From the NCBI GenBank assembly GCA_900552855.1, contig USBG01000087.1:1-7207 (forward strand): a stretch of DNA of 7,207 nt, read 5' to 3'. The translations under genes were made by a program, and so were the position numbers. Shown here piece by piece: positions 1 through 5,416 of this stretch. The stretch's first letter is position 1; the number at the start of each line of letters is the position of its first letter. Below the pieces are notes generated by a model. It was not told the origin of the DNA. It searched no databases and saw only the letters and a program-made list of their open reading frames with translations. This DNA is from an uncultured Phascolarctobacterium sp. (GTDB taxonomy: Bacteria > Bacillota > Negativicutes > Acidaminococcales > Acidaminococcaceae).

Positions 1-1
1 A

Positions 2-193
2 AAAGTAGTTGCTAAGATTAGTGGTAAAGCTGAAGAATGCACTGATTTGGATATGAAACAGGCTATGCTTGATGCTTGTCCTATTTTAGTAAATATTTTC
101 CAAAGTGCAGATAATCCTGTTTTAGCGCTTTTTGCTATTGTGGATATGGAAGCAAAACTGTACAAGGAAGACGGTACTGTGGAAGTGCTTTAA
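2..193 (+). CDS. C-terminal end of a probable pyridoxamine 5'-phosphate oxidase-like flavoprotein (partial)
   Basis: An open frame enters from the left edge and ends at TAA 191-193, giving the last 63 residues of a protein whose start lies outside the window. The pattern of the tail (a helix with MLDACPILVNIF, then a short D-rich turn, then strands LFAIVDMEAKLY and a final GTVEVL) resembles the C-terminus of small uncharacterised PNPOx-like proteins (split-barrel FMN-binding family), in which a 'P-x-L-x-x-x-Y/F-x-x-D' segment precedes a strand ending in a 'Y-x-x-x-G' turn. This is recognition by pattern only. The FMN-binding part is not in the window, so the function is tentative. Only 30 bp separate it from the M48 gene, with no terminator between them, so the two are probably co-transcribed. 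Confidence 0.55.
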   Translation, partial: KVVAKISGKAEECTDLDMKQAMLDACPILVNIFQSADNPVLALFAIVDMEAKLYKEDGTVEVL

Positions 194-223
194 TAACATA
201 AGAGTATATTTAAGAGGTGGGGT

Positions 224-1309
224 ATGAAAAAGTTTAACGCATTGATTTTAGCTGGTATGTTGACCTTTGGTGGGATTGGAGTTTGCACACCGCCTAAGGC
301 TGAGGCTTTTGACTGGATTGGAGTAGCAGCAAGAGCGGTTGCAGCATCTGCGCAGAAGGCTGCAATTGTAGAGTCCTTAGAGTATTATGATGGTGAAGGC
401 CGAGGAGAACTGATGCAGGAGCTTAAAGAGCAAAATGGTGTCAATTATGATCCTACGGCTAACGCAATGCTGAAAAGCATTATGACCAATATTACTGCAG
501 GTATCGCTAAGAGCGATCCTTCCATTTACGAAAAGCCTTATGATTATTTTGTAAATAATGATGAATCCTTTAACGCCTTTTGTGCATTAGGGCATAATGT
601 TTCTGTAAATATTGGTGCATTTAAGTTTGTTGACTATAATGAAGAAAAGCTTGCAGCAATAATTGCTCATGAAATGGTTCATGGACAAAAGGACCATTCT
701 TTAAAAGGAGCAAAAAAGAAGCTAAGTGTAGATGTTGTTATGGCTTCTGTAGGTGGTGAATTGGGAGTAGGCAGCATCATTGCAGCTAATGTAGTTGCTG
801 TACATGCTAAAAACTCTGGTATCACCAAAAAGAGCGAGTGGGAGGCAGATAATATTTCATTTGATTACATGGCTGATGCAGGCTATAACGTGGGTGCCTG
901 TGCTGCTATCTGGCAACAGGTTTTGGAGCAGCAAAATCATCGCTCCAACGTTCTTCAGGATATTTTAGCTCCTTCTACCCATCCGTCTCCAGAAGATAGA
1001 CGAGATAATTTTGCTAAGAAAATGTTTGAATATAGCAATAAAAAGGTTAAAGTAAATGAAAAGACAGGGGCTATACTTGTCAATGGTAAAGAGTTTTTGA
1101 TTCCTGCTGCGACTAGCAGTATGAGCAGCTTGCAGCGTGCATATTATTTGGCGGGAAATTTAGCCGAGGTTTATCATCAAAAGCAAGAAAAATCTAAAGC
1201 ATATGTCAAAGGCGGTATTGTTTATGTGGGCAATGTTGACATTATGACAGCTATGAGTGGCGATGGTTCTGCTCAAAGCATTGCCGATAAACTAAATAAT
1301 ATCAAATAA
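224..1309 (+). CDS. Secreted M48-family zinc metalloprotease
   Basis: This encodes a 361-residue exported metallopeptidase of the M48 family (HtpX/Oma1/BepA-like fold, periplasmic type). The N-terminus is a Sec signal peptide: MKK, a hydrophobic core to about residue 20, and a signal peptidase I site after A-E-A at residue 28. Cys21 is not in a good lipobox. The HEXXH zinc motif is H149-E150-M-V-H153. The usual second motif E-x-E-A-D follows at 205-209, where E205 is the likely third zinc ligand and D209 the conserved Asp. A T-H-P-x-P-x-x-R motif occurs at 252-259, as in BepA and YcaL relatives. No TPR domain is visible; the tail from about 265 looks like a short extra domain. The SD GAGGTGG at 214-220 supports the ATG at 224. 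Family members serve in envelope protein quality control or outer-membrane assembly; the substrate here is unknown. A terminator directly follows the gene. Confidence 0.93.
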   Translation: MKKFNALILAGMLTFGGIGVCTPPKAEAFDWIGVAARAVAASAQKAAIVESLEYYDGEGRGELMQELKEQNGVNYDPTANAMLKSIMTNITAGIAKSDPSIYEKPYDYFVNNDESFNAFCALGHNVSVNIGAFKFVDYNEEKLAAIIAHEMVHGQKDHSLKGAKKKLSVDVVMASVGGELGVGSIIAANVVAVHAKNSGITKKSEWEADNISFDYMADAGYNVGACAAIWQQVLEQQNHRSNVLQDILAPSTHPSPEDRRDNFAKKMFEYSNKKVKVNEKTGAILVNGKEFLIPAATSSMSSLQRAYYLAGNLAEVYHQKQEKSKAYVKGGIVYVGNVDIMTAMSGDGSAQSIADKLNNIK

Positions 1310-1316
1310 TTGCAAT

Positions 1317-1356
1317 AAAAATGCCAGAGTTTTTTTATACTGGCATTTTTTATTTT
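1317..1356 (+). terminator. Intrinsic terminator of the M48 protease gene
   Basis: A perfect 11-bp stem is formed by 1317-1327 and 1340-1350 around a 12-nt loop, and its 3' arm runs into a T-rich tract (1346-1356). It starts 7 bp after the protease stop codon. The A-rich left edge would also give a U-tract on the other strand, but no minus-strand gene ends here. Confidence 0.9.
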
Positions 1357-1509
1357 CAGTAAACTGTAATATTGAATAAACATTGATTTAATAATAAGTA
1401 TGAATAAGCTTTTAAAATATGTAGTTTATATTTGAGATAGAATCTTATTGCAATTAATTATCAAATATATAAAAGATAGAAAATGCCGAAGGATTTATGT
1501 AGTATTTGT

Positions 1510-1538
1510 TTGACGAAATAATGTTGCAGTGCTATAAT
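1510..1538 (+). promoter_or_regulatory. Sigma-A promoter for the exbB-exbD-tonB leader
   Basis: A -35 box TTGACG (1510-1515) is separated by 17 bp from a consensus -10 box TATAAT (1533-1538). The -10 is preceded by TG at the extended position (TGCTATAAT). The predicted transcript starts near 1544-1547, about 200 nt before the exbB start codon, leaving room for the structured leader. Confidence 0.85.
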
Positions 1539-1544
1539 ATAACA

Positions 1545-1710
1545 AGTTAAATAGTAACGATTCTTAGACATAAATCGCAAGTATTCTTTGTGGGCTAATC
1601 CCGTTAGCATGTTGTTTAGGAATTACAGTTCCTACTACGAGCGATGGTATACTGTCTTAGAGATGAAGCAGCAGTCTCCTATTGACGGTAGGGACTGTTG
1701 TTTTATTTTT
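1545..1710 (+). promoter_or_regulatory. Structured attenuator / riboswitch-like leader upstream of exbB
   Basis: About 165 nt lie between a consensus promoter and a terminator hairpin, before exbB. A long imperfect closing stem joins 1558-1578 with 1641-1665 (core ATCGC 1574-1578 with GCGAT 1641-1645, then ATA with TAT, GAC with GTC, and TTCT with AGAG-type pairs). Inside it sit two hairpins: 1594-1598 with 1604-1608, and TAGGAA 1617-1622 with TTCCTA 1629-1634. Segment 1625-1636 can instead pair with 1687-1698 over 12 contiguous bp (two G-U). That pairing would destroy both the second hairpin and the downstream terminator. The hand-drawn pairings are direct observation; the switching role and any ligand are inference. 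I saw no B12 box, T-box sequence, or TPP, SAM, FMN, lysine, purine or c-di-GMP consensus. A 6S-like or stand-alone small RNA remains an alternative. Confidence 0.65.
1666..1710 (+). terminator. Terminator hairpin within the exbB leader (attenuator)
   Basis: The 5' arm 1667-1678 pairs with the 3' arm 1691-1702 over 12 bp, three of them G-U, around a 12-nt loop. A T-rich tract follows (1701-1710, nine T in ten bases). It lies 36 bp before the exbB start and downstream of the only strong promoter seen, so transcription must pass it to express the operon. The G-U pairs and the competing pairing of the 3' arm with 1625-1636 suggest regulated rather than constitutive termination. Confidence 0.75.
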
Positions 1711-1745
1711 GTATCAAATTTGAATGAGTAAAGGATGGATTCAAA

Positions 1746-2375
1746 ATGGGTATTTTTACTGGTGCTATTGATTATTTCGTAAAGGGTGGTCCTTGCATGT
1801 GGCCTTTGTTATTCTGCTCCATTGCTGCAATTGCTATTGGTGTAGAGCGTTGGTTATTTTTCCGCAAGGCATTGGTTGGTGTTGACTTTGTACAAAAATT
1901 CTGCCGCATGATGAATGATTTTAATATTGTTGGTGCTCATGAACTTGCAAGTAAGAGCAGTGGTGAAGGTGCACAAATGGCTGTTGAGGTATTAGAAATT
2001 CCTGATGATCTTGGCAACCGTTTAGAGTCTTTAGTATACGCAAAGGCAGATCGTATTATTGATGACCTGGAGAAAAATATCAACTACCTTAGCGTAGTGA
2101 TTGGATTGGCACCTATGCTTGGTCTTTTAGGTACTATTACTGGTATGATTTCTTCCTTTAATGCACTGAATGAACGTACCCAAAATCCTATGGCAGTTAC
2201 TGCAGGTATCGGTGAAGCTCTTATTACTACTGTGTTTGGTCTGTGTATTGCTATTATGGGCATGTGCATTCACGCATATCTGTCCGGTAAGATAAAAACA
2301 GAAAGCTTGAATGTTTATGAAATTGCAAGCACACTAACTGATATTATTCAAGCTAAAAACAACGGTAAAAACTAA
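1746..2375 (+). CDS. exbB: ExbB, proton-channel subunit of the TonB energising complex (MotA/TolQ/ExbB family)
   Basis: This 209-residue inner-membrane protein has the three-helix plan of ExbB/TolQ: TM1 at about 16-38, a cytoplasmic loop at about 40-110, TM2 at about 113-140 and TM3 at about 152-180. The family signature is visible in TM2 (A-P-M-L-G-L-L-G-T with T130) and TM3 (G-E-A-L-I-T-T with T161/T162). These Thr positions match the channel-lining threonines of E. coli ExbB. With ExbD it forms the channel that turns proton flow into work on TonB. The SD-like AAGGATGG at 1731-1738 supports the ATG at 1746. exbD follows after 13 bp. The tonB partner makes ExbB more likely than TolQ, since no tolA, tolB or pal is present. 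Confidence 0.93.
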   Translation: MGIFTGAIDYFVKGGPCMWPLLFCSIAAIAIGVERWLFFRKALVGVDFVQKFCRMMNDFNIVGAHELASKSSGEGAQMAVEVLEIPDDLGNRLESLVYAKADRIIDDLEKNINYLSVVIGLAPMLGLLGTITGMISSFNALNERTQNPMAVTAGIGEALITTVFGLCIAIMGMCIHAYLSGKIKTESLNVYEIASTLTDIIQAKNNGKN

Positions 2376-2388
2376 AGGTGGGATTTTA

Positions 2389-2805
2389 ATGCGTAGAGGT
2401 AGACATAGAAAGGGACTTACACCTCCTGAGATAATGTTGAGTCCTATGATTGATATGATTTTCCTGTTGCTGGTATTTTTTATCATCAGCACTATGTATA
2501 TGAGTGAATTAAAAACAATTCCTATCCGTTTGCCAGTTGCACAAAATTCTGAGACCGTAAGTAAAAGCAGCTTTAATGTTACTGTAAAAAAGGATGGAAC
2601 AATTTATCTTGACGAGGATCAAATGGATATTGATCAGCTGGTGGCAAATGCTACTATGGAAAGCAAGCGTGATTCTTCCTTCTCCGTAATTATTCGTGCA
2701 GAAGGTGATGCAGAATATAAGACTGTTATTAAGCTGATGGATAAGCTGAAGGGTGCAGGCGTAACTCGCTTTGGCCTGGCAACAGATGTAGGTGATAGTA
2801 AATGA
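2389..2805 (+). CDS. exbD: ExbD, stator subunit of the TonB energising complex
   Basis: This 138-residue protein has a short basic cytoplasmic N-terminus (MRRGRHRK), one transmembrane helix at about 18-37 and a periplasmic domain, the normal ExbD/TolR layout. The essential membrane Asp is D22 in P-M-I-D-M-I-F (D25 in E. coli ExbD). The periplasmic part shows the family's strand pattern, with a 'V-x-K-D-G-x-I-Y-L-D' turn near 63-72. SD AGGTGGGA (2376-2383) directly after the exbB stop supports the start. Its TGA overlaps the tonB start codon by 4 bp (ATGA at 2802-2805), so translation of ExbD and TonB is probably coupled. Confidence 0.93.
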   Translation: MRRGRHRKGLTPPEIMLSPMIDMIFLLLVFFIISTMYMSELKTIPIRLPVAQNSETVSKSSFNVTVKKDGTIYLDEDQMDIDQLVANATMESKRDSSFSVIIRAEGDAEYKTVIKLMDKLKGAGVTRFGLATDVGDSK

Positions 2806-3485
2806 CGGATGAGCAAAAACGATTTAACAAGGGGTTAATCTTCGCTCTTTGTTTTCATATCGTCGTTGCCGGTGTTTTAGGTATCCTGGGTTTTGCCTTT
2901 GAAACAAAACGTCCTCCTCAGGTATTAGAGGTTACTTTAAGCGGTGGTGGTCCTGCTGCTGCTGCCGTACAAGAGGAAGTTATAGAGCAAAAGGTAGAAC
3001 AGGTTACTAAGGATGACATCGTCGATAAGAAGCTGAAACCGAAAAAGGAGCAGCGTAAGGTTGAGAAGAAGGTTGCTCCAAATCCCAATGCTAAGCCTAA
3101 CCCTGATGCTAAGGTTGTAGCAGAAGGTGGTACAGGTACTGGTGAAAGCAAAGAAGCTGGCGGTGGTGAAGGTGCTGGTAGTGGCAGCGGTAGTGCACAA
3201 GGTGTGCCTGTAACTCCGCCTCGTATAGTTTCATCCGTACGTCCTCCATATCCATCCTCTGCACGCAATGCCTCTATTGAAGGTACTGTTTATGTAAAAA
3301 TGCTGGTTAATGCAAGCGGTAAGGTAGAAGAAGCATTTGTTGCACAATCATCTGGTAATGCTGCACTGGACGATTCTGCAGTGAAGACTGTGTATAAGTG
3401 GCGTTTTAGTCCTGCTAAAGATGCTTTTAAGGAAAAGGTAGCCTGCTATATTACTATTCCTGTCAATTTCCAGTTGAATAGATAG
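2802..3485 (+). CDS. tonB: TonB, energy transducer to TonB-dependent outer-membrane receptors
   Basis: This 227-residue protein has a short cytoplasmic tail, one N-terminal transmembrane anchor (about 11-33) with the conserved membrane His (H19), a periplasm-spanning linker and a C-terminal TonB domain (about 138-227). The C-terminal domain shows the family hallmarks: P-P-Y-P-x-x-A-R near 148-155, E-G-T-V-Y-V at 160-165, S-S-G at 183-185, L-D at 189-190 and W-R-F-S-P-A at 200-205. The linker is unusual in style. It has charged K/E segments at 55-90, a short N-P/K-P stretch at 92-104, then a Gly/Ser-rich run at 109-134 rather than long Pro-rich repeats. The start is fixed by SD AGGTGAT (2790-2796) inside exbD. 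TonB carries energy from ExbBD to receptors for corrinoids, iron chelates or glycans; the cargo is not stated by the sequence. Confidence 0.93.
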   Translation: MTDEQKRFNKGLIFALCFHIVVAGVLGILGFAFETKRPPQVLEVTLSGGGPAAAAVQEEVIEQKVEQVTKDDIVDKKLKPKKEQRKVEKKVAPNPNAKPNPDAKVVAEGGTGTGESKEAGGGEGAGSGSGSAQGVPVTPPRIVSSVRPPYPSSARNASIEGTVYVKMLVNASGKVEEAFVAQSSGNAALDDSAVKTVYKWRFSPAKDAFKEKVACYITIPVNFQLNR

Positions 3486-3535
3486 CTATATAGTATTTTG
3501 TTCATGATAATTATTCTGCTATACTTTTATTTAAC

Positions 3536-3563
3536 TTGTTATAACTACCAATTTGGGTATTAT
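3536..3563 (+). promoter_or_regulatory. Weak promoter-like pair with an overlapping dyad after tonB
   Basis: TTGTTA (3536-3541) and TATTAT (3558-3563) are spaced 16 bp apart. The -10 lies inside the dyad GGTAT-T-ATACC (3556-3566). If active, it would make only a short RNA ending at the terminator at 3586-3641. AT-rich sequence gives such matches by chance, so support is weak. Confidence 0.25.
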
Positions 3564-3585
3564 ACCAGTAAATTATAATTGAACG

Positions 3586-3641
3586 CTCCTAGAGTAGATT
3601 TTTAATACAGAGAATCTGCTTTAGGAGTTTTTATTATTTTT
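3586..3641 (+). terminator. Intrinsic terminator of the exbB-exbD-tonB operon
   Basis: A 15-bp stem is formed by 3586-3600 and 3613-3627 with two G-U pairs (T3595 with G3618, G3592 with T3621) and a 12-nt loop. It is followed by a T-rich tract (3628-3641). It lies 100 bp past the tonB stop and separates the Ton operon from cbiZ. Confidence 0.92.
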
Positions 3642-3642
3642 C

Positions 3643-3673
3643 TTGACTGAACTATTACTATATGGTTTAGAAT
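3643..3673 (+). promoter_or_regulatory. Promoter candidate for cbiZ
   Basis: A -35 box TTGACT (3643-3648) directly follows the operon terminator. A -10 box TAGAAT (3668-3673, 5 of 6 matches) lies 19 bp downstream, which is longer than ideal; TTTAGA at 3666-3671 gives the ideal 17-bp spacing but a poorer match. Transcription would start near 3680, giving a leader of about 18 nt before the ATG at 3698. Confidence 0.5.
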
Positions 3674-3697
3674 GTATATCATAAATGGAGGTAGATT

Positions 3698-4784
3698 ATG
3701 TCGGAAAAGCTGTGTACACTTGCAACCAATGATAAAGTTTATTTTTATGATAAAAGTATAGTAATTTTTTTTTAGTGGAAAAAGAAATGTACTAAGTACA
3801 TCTTCATATAATGGTGGCTATCATGAGGATTTTGTTGCTGTTTATAATTATGACGGCAAACAAGGCTCAGGTATGCCCTGTGAGATGTTGGCAGATACTT
3901 ACGAGGGGCACATGCGTCTTATTTCTAAACGTTTGGCTATTGATCCAGAAAAGGTTAGTGGTATGAGCACTGCTGCCAGTATGGAAAATGCAGTTATTGA
4001 AAGCATGACCTATAAGGAGCTTACGGTAACTGCCATTGCAACTGCTGGTATTGAAACTAATGGCGGCAGAGTGGGCGATCCAGCTGATTTTTATCGTCCT
4101 ATAGAAAAGCCTGATAAATATGGCACAATCAATATAATGCTATTTTTTAATTGTGATATGCCTGCTGGAACTATGGCACGCGCCCTTGTAACCTGTACTG
4201 AAGCTAAAACTGCGGCTATTCAAGAGCTGTTAGCGGGCAGCAATTATTCTATGGGGCTGGCAACAGGCTCTGGCACTGATCAAACCATTATTGTGGCTAA
4301 TCCTGAAAGTGAGCTCTATTTTGAAGGCGCAGGCAAGCACTCCAAGCTGGGCGAGCTGATTGGCAAAACTGTAATGAAGGCTGTAAAGGGTTCATTACAT
4401 AAGCAGGCTGGCTTAAATCCTACAACTCAACACAATGTATTTCGTCGTTTAAAGCGTTTTGGCATTACTCCTAGCAGCTTATGGGATTTGTATCGCAAGG
4501 AAACTGGAGCAGATGTTAAGCCCGTATATCTTGTTGCTGCAGAGGCTTTAGCTGTTGAAAAAAACATGCTGACAACAACATCCTTATACATTCATCTTAT
4601 GGATCAGCTGATGTGGGGCCTGATTGATGAAGACGAGGCTAGGGATGCAGGAGTGGTGCTGCTTAATCATTTAGCTGCCAGTTATGAAGTTGTTGCTGTG
4701 GAACCTGAATCCGGCGATGTGGAGGGCATGCTGGCTGCGTGGAGCAAACTATTTAATCTTGTTGCAGCTAAGTCTTTACTGTAA
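3698..4784 (+). pseudogene. cbiZ: Adenosylcobinamide amidohydrolase CbiZ, reading frame interrupted at a T9 run
   Basis: CbiZ cleaves the amide-linked side chain of adenosylcobinamide or pseudo-cobalamin to adenosylcobyric acid, so foreign corrinoids can be rebuilt. The start at 3698 has a good SD (GGAGG 3687-3691) but its frame stops at TAG 3773-3775, after 25 codons and a run of nine T (3765-3773). Dropping one T joins it to the long frame that ends at 4784, giving 361 residues with family motifs on both sides of the join: S-G-K-R-N-V-L-S-T-S and N-G-G-Y-H-E-D just after it, T-E-A-K near 167-170, T-G-S-G-T-D near 189-194, and G-A-G-K-H-S-K-L-G-E near 210-219. About 120 residues follow the CbiZ core as a helical extension. 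The internal ATG at 3873 would lose the conserved N-terminal strand and has no good SD. It may be a real mutation, a phase-variable or slippage-rescued gene, or a homopolymer sequencing error. Confidence 0.85.
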
Positions 4785-4797
4785 TTGGCGTACTGTG

Positions 4798-4866
4798 CTG
4801 CATTAAAGCCGCACCGTAAAATGTTTGCTGCTTCAATATGAAGTATAAAGACTGCATTAAAGCTGC
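4798..4866. repeat. Direct repeat pair in the cbiZ downstream spacer
   Basis: CTGCATTAAAGCCGC (4798-4812) recurs as CTGCATTAAAGCTGC (4852-4866), identical at 14 of 15 positions with a 54-bp period. A small dyad CTTCA-ATA-TGAAG lies between them (4831-4843). The spacer is not part of either flanking gene. Its origin is unknown; it may be a decayed small repeat element or a local duplication. Confidence 0.5.
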
Positions 4867-4895
4867 TTGAAAATTTGCTTGAATTTTTTCAGGCA
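4864..4895 (+). other. Hairpin downstream of cbiZ without a U-tract
   Basis: TGCTTGAAAA (4864-4873) pairs with TTTTCAGGCA (4886-4895) over 10 bp with one G-U, around a 12-nt loop. The bases that follow are not U-rich, so it is not a standard intrinsic terminator. It could protect the 3' end of the cbiZ mRNA or be a factor-dependent stop. Confidence 0.4.
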
Positions 4896-4910
4896 TAGCA
4901 AGTGTGGTTA

Positions 4911-4939
4911 TTGGAGCAGTCCAAGAATAAGATCATAAT
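4911..4939 (+). promoter_or_regulatory. Weak promoter candidate for the 105-residue repeat protein
   Basis: TTGGAG (4911-4916) and CATAAT (4934-4939) are spaced 17 bp apart, in the spacer after cbiZ. The -35 matches only half the consensus. It is offered because the downstream gene has its own strong SD and terminator and so probably its own promoter. Confidence 0.3.
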
Positions 4940-5016
4940 CAGAATCATCTGGTTAAGTATAAATACAAAAATATCAGTAATACTAATGATGAATACTTAT
5001 TGAGGAGGTAATAAAA

Positions 5017-5334
5017 ATGACTTGTACCCATTCTAATTTTGAAATTCCTACTGATCCCCACGGCAAACGTCGTTATGAAAGTGCAATGAAGCATGTTGAA
5101 GCTGCTAAAAAAGCTGGCAAATCTAGCGAAGAAATTCATGCTATCTTCAAAAAGGTAATGGAACATGATCCTATGGATATTGATTCCATTCCTAATGATG
5201 AAGCGCATGCTAAATATCGTACTGCTATGATTCATATGAAACATGCATTGGAAAACGGCAAAAGCTGTGAAGAGGCTCACGAGCTGTTCAAAAAAATTAT
5301 GAACGGTGAAACTACAGGCTGCCACAAAAAATAA
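5017..5334 (+). CDS. Uncharacterised 105-residue protein of two tandem homologous units
   Basis: I do not recognise the family. The protein is soluble, with no signal peptide or membrane segment, and rich in Lys, Glu, His and Met. It consists of two copies of one helical unit, residues about 12-49 and 59-96, in ungapped register with a 47-residue offset. Matching pairs include Y20/Y67, M24/M71, H26/H73, G34-K35-S36/G81-K82-S83, E38-E39/E85-E86, H41/H88, F44/F91, K45-K46/K92-K93 and M48/M95. Cys occurs at 3, 84 and 102, with C-x-H near each end (C3-T-H5; C102-H103 is adjacent). The repeated His, Met and Cys could bind a metal, but that is speculation. A strong SD (AGGAGGT 5003-5009, 7 bp before the ATG) and a strong terminator indicate a real, well-expressed single-gene unit. 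Confidence 0.85.
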   Translation: MTCTHSNFEIPTDPHGKRRYESAMKHVEAAKKAGKSSEEIHAIFKKVMEHDPMDIDSIPNDEAHAKYRTAMIHMKHALENGKSCEEAHELFKKIMNGETTGCHKK

Positions 5335-5377
5335 TTTCATATTTAGTGCTTAGGCACTGTACAGTGATGGATTACTA

Positions 5378-5416
5378 AGGACCAACGGCTGAAAAAGCTG
5401 TTGGTCTTTTTATTTG
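5378..5416 (+). terminator. Intrinsic terminator of the 105-residue protein gene
   Basis: An 11-bp stem is formed by 5380-5390 and 5396-5406 with one G-U pair and a GAAAA loop, extended by A-T pairs at the base. It is followed by TTTTTATTT (5407-5415). It lies 45 bp after the stop codon. Confidence 0.93.

Noticed and set aside
1545..1710. Cobalamin riboswitch, T-box or tRNA in the exbB leader
   Set aside because: There is no B12-box or GCCACTG-type core, no T-box AGGGTGG motif, and no cloverleaf or T-loop consensus. The leader was kept as an unassigned attenuator.
2918..3268. 116-codon minus-strand frame opposite tonB
   Set aside because: It is a shadow of the Gly-rich tonB linker (Pro/Ser-rich reading of the complement), with no SD or promoter. 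The other minus-strand frames opposite exbB, exbD and the surface gene are the same kind of artefact.
3503..3521. Fur-box-like sequence after tonB (TGATAATTATTC)
   Set aside because: The match to the 19-bp Fur consensus is partial, the sequence is AT-rich, and it lies downstream of the operon rather than at a promoter.
3873..4784. CbiZ starting at the internal ATG 3873
   Set aside because: It would lose conserved N-terminal residues (S-G-K-R-N-V-L-S-T-S, N-G-G-Y) encoded upstream in the same frame, and no SD precedes it.
4945..5340. 131-codon minus-strand frame opposite the 105-residue protein
   Set aside because: It mirrors the repeat protein and gives a Phe-rich low-complexity product. 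The plus-strand gene has a strong SD and terminator and an internal duplication at protein level.
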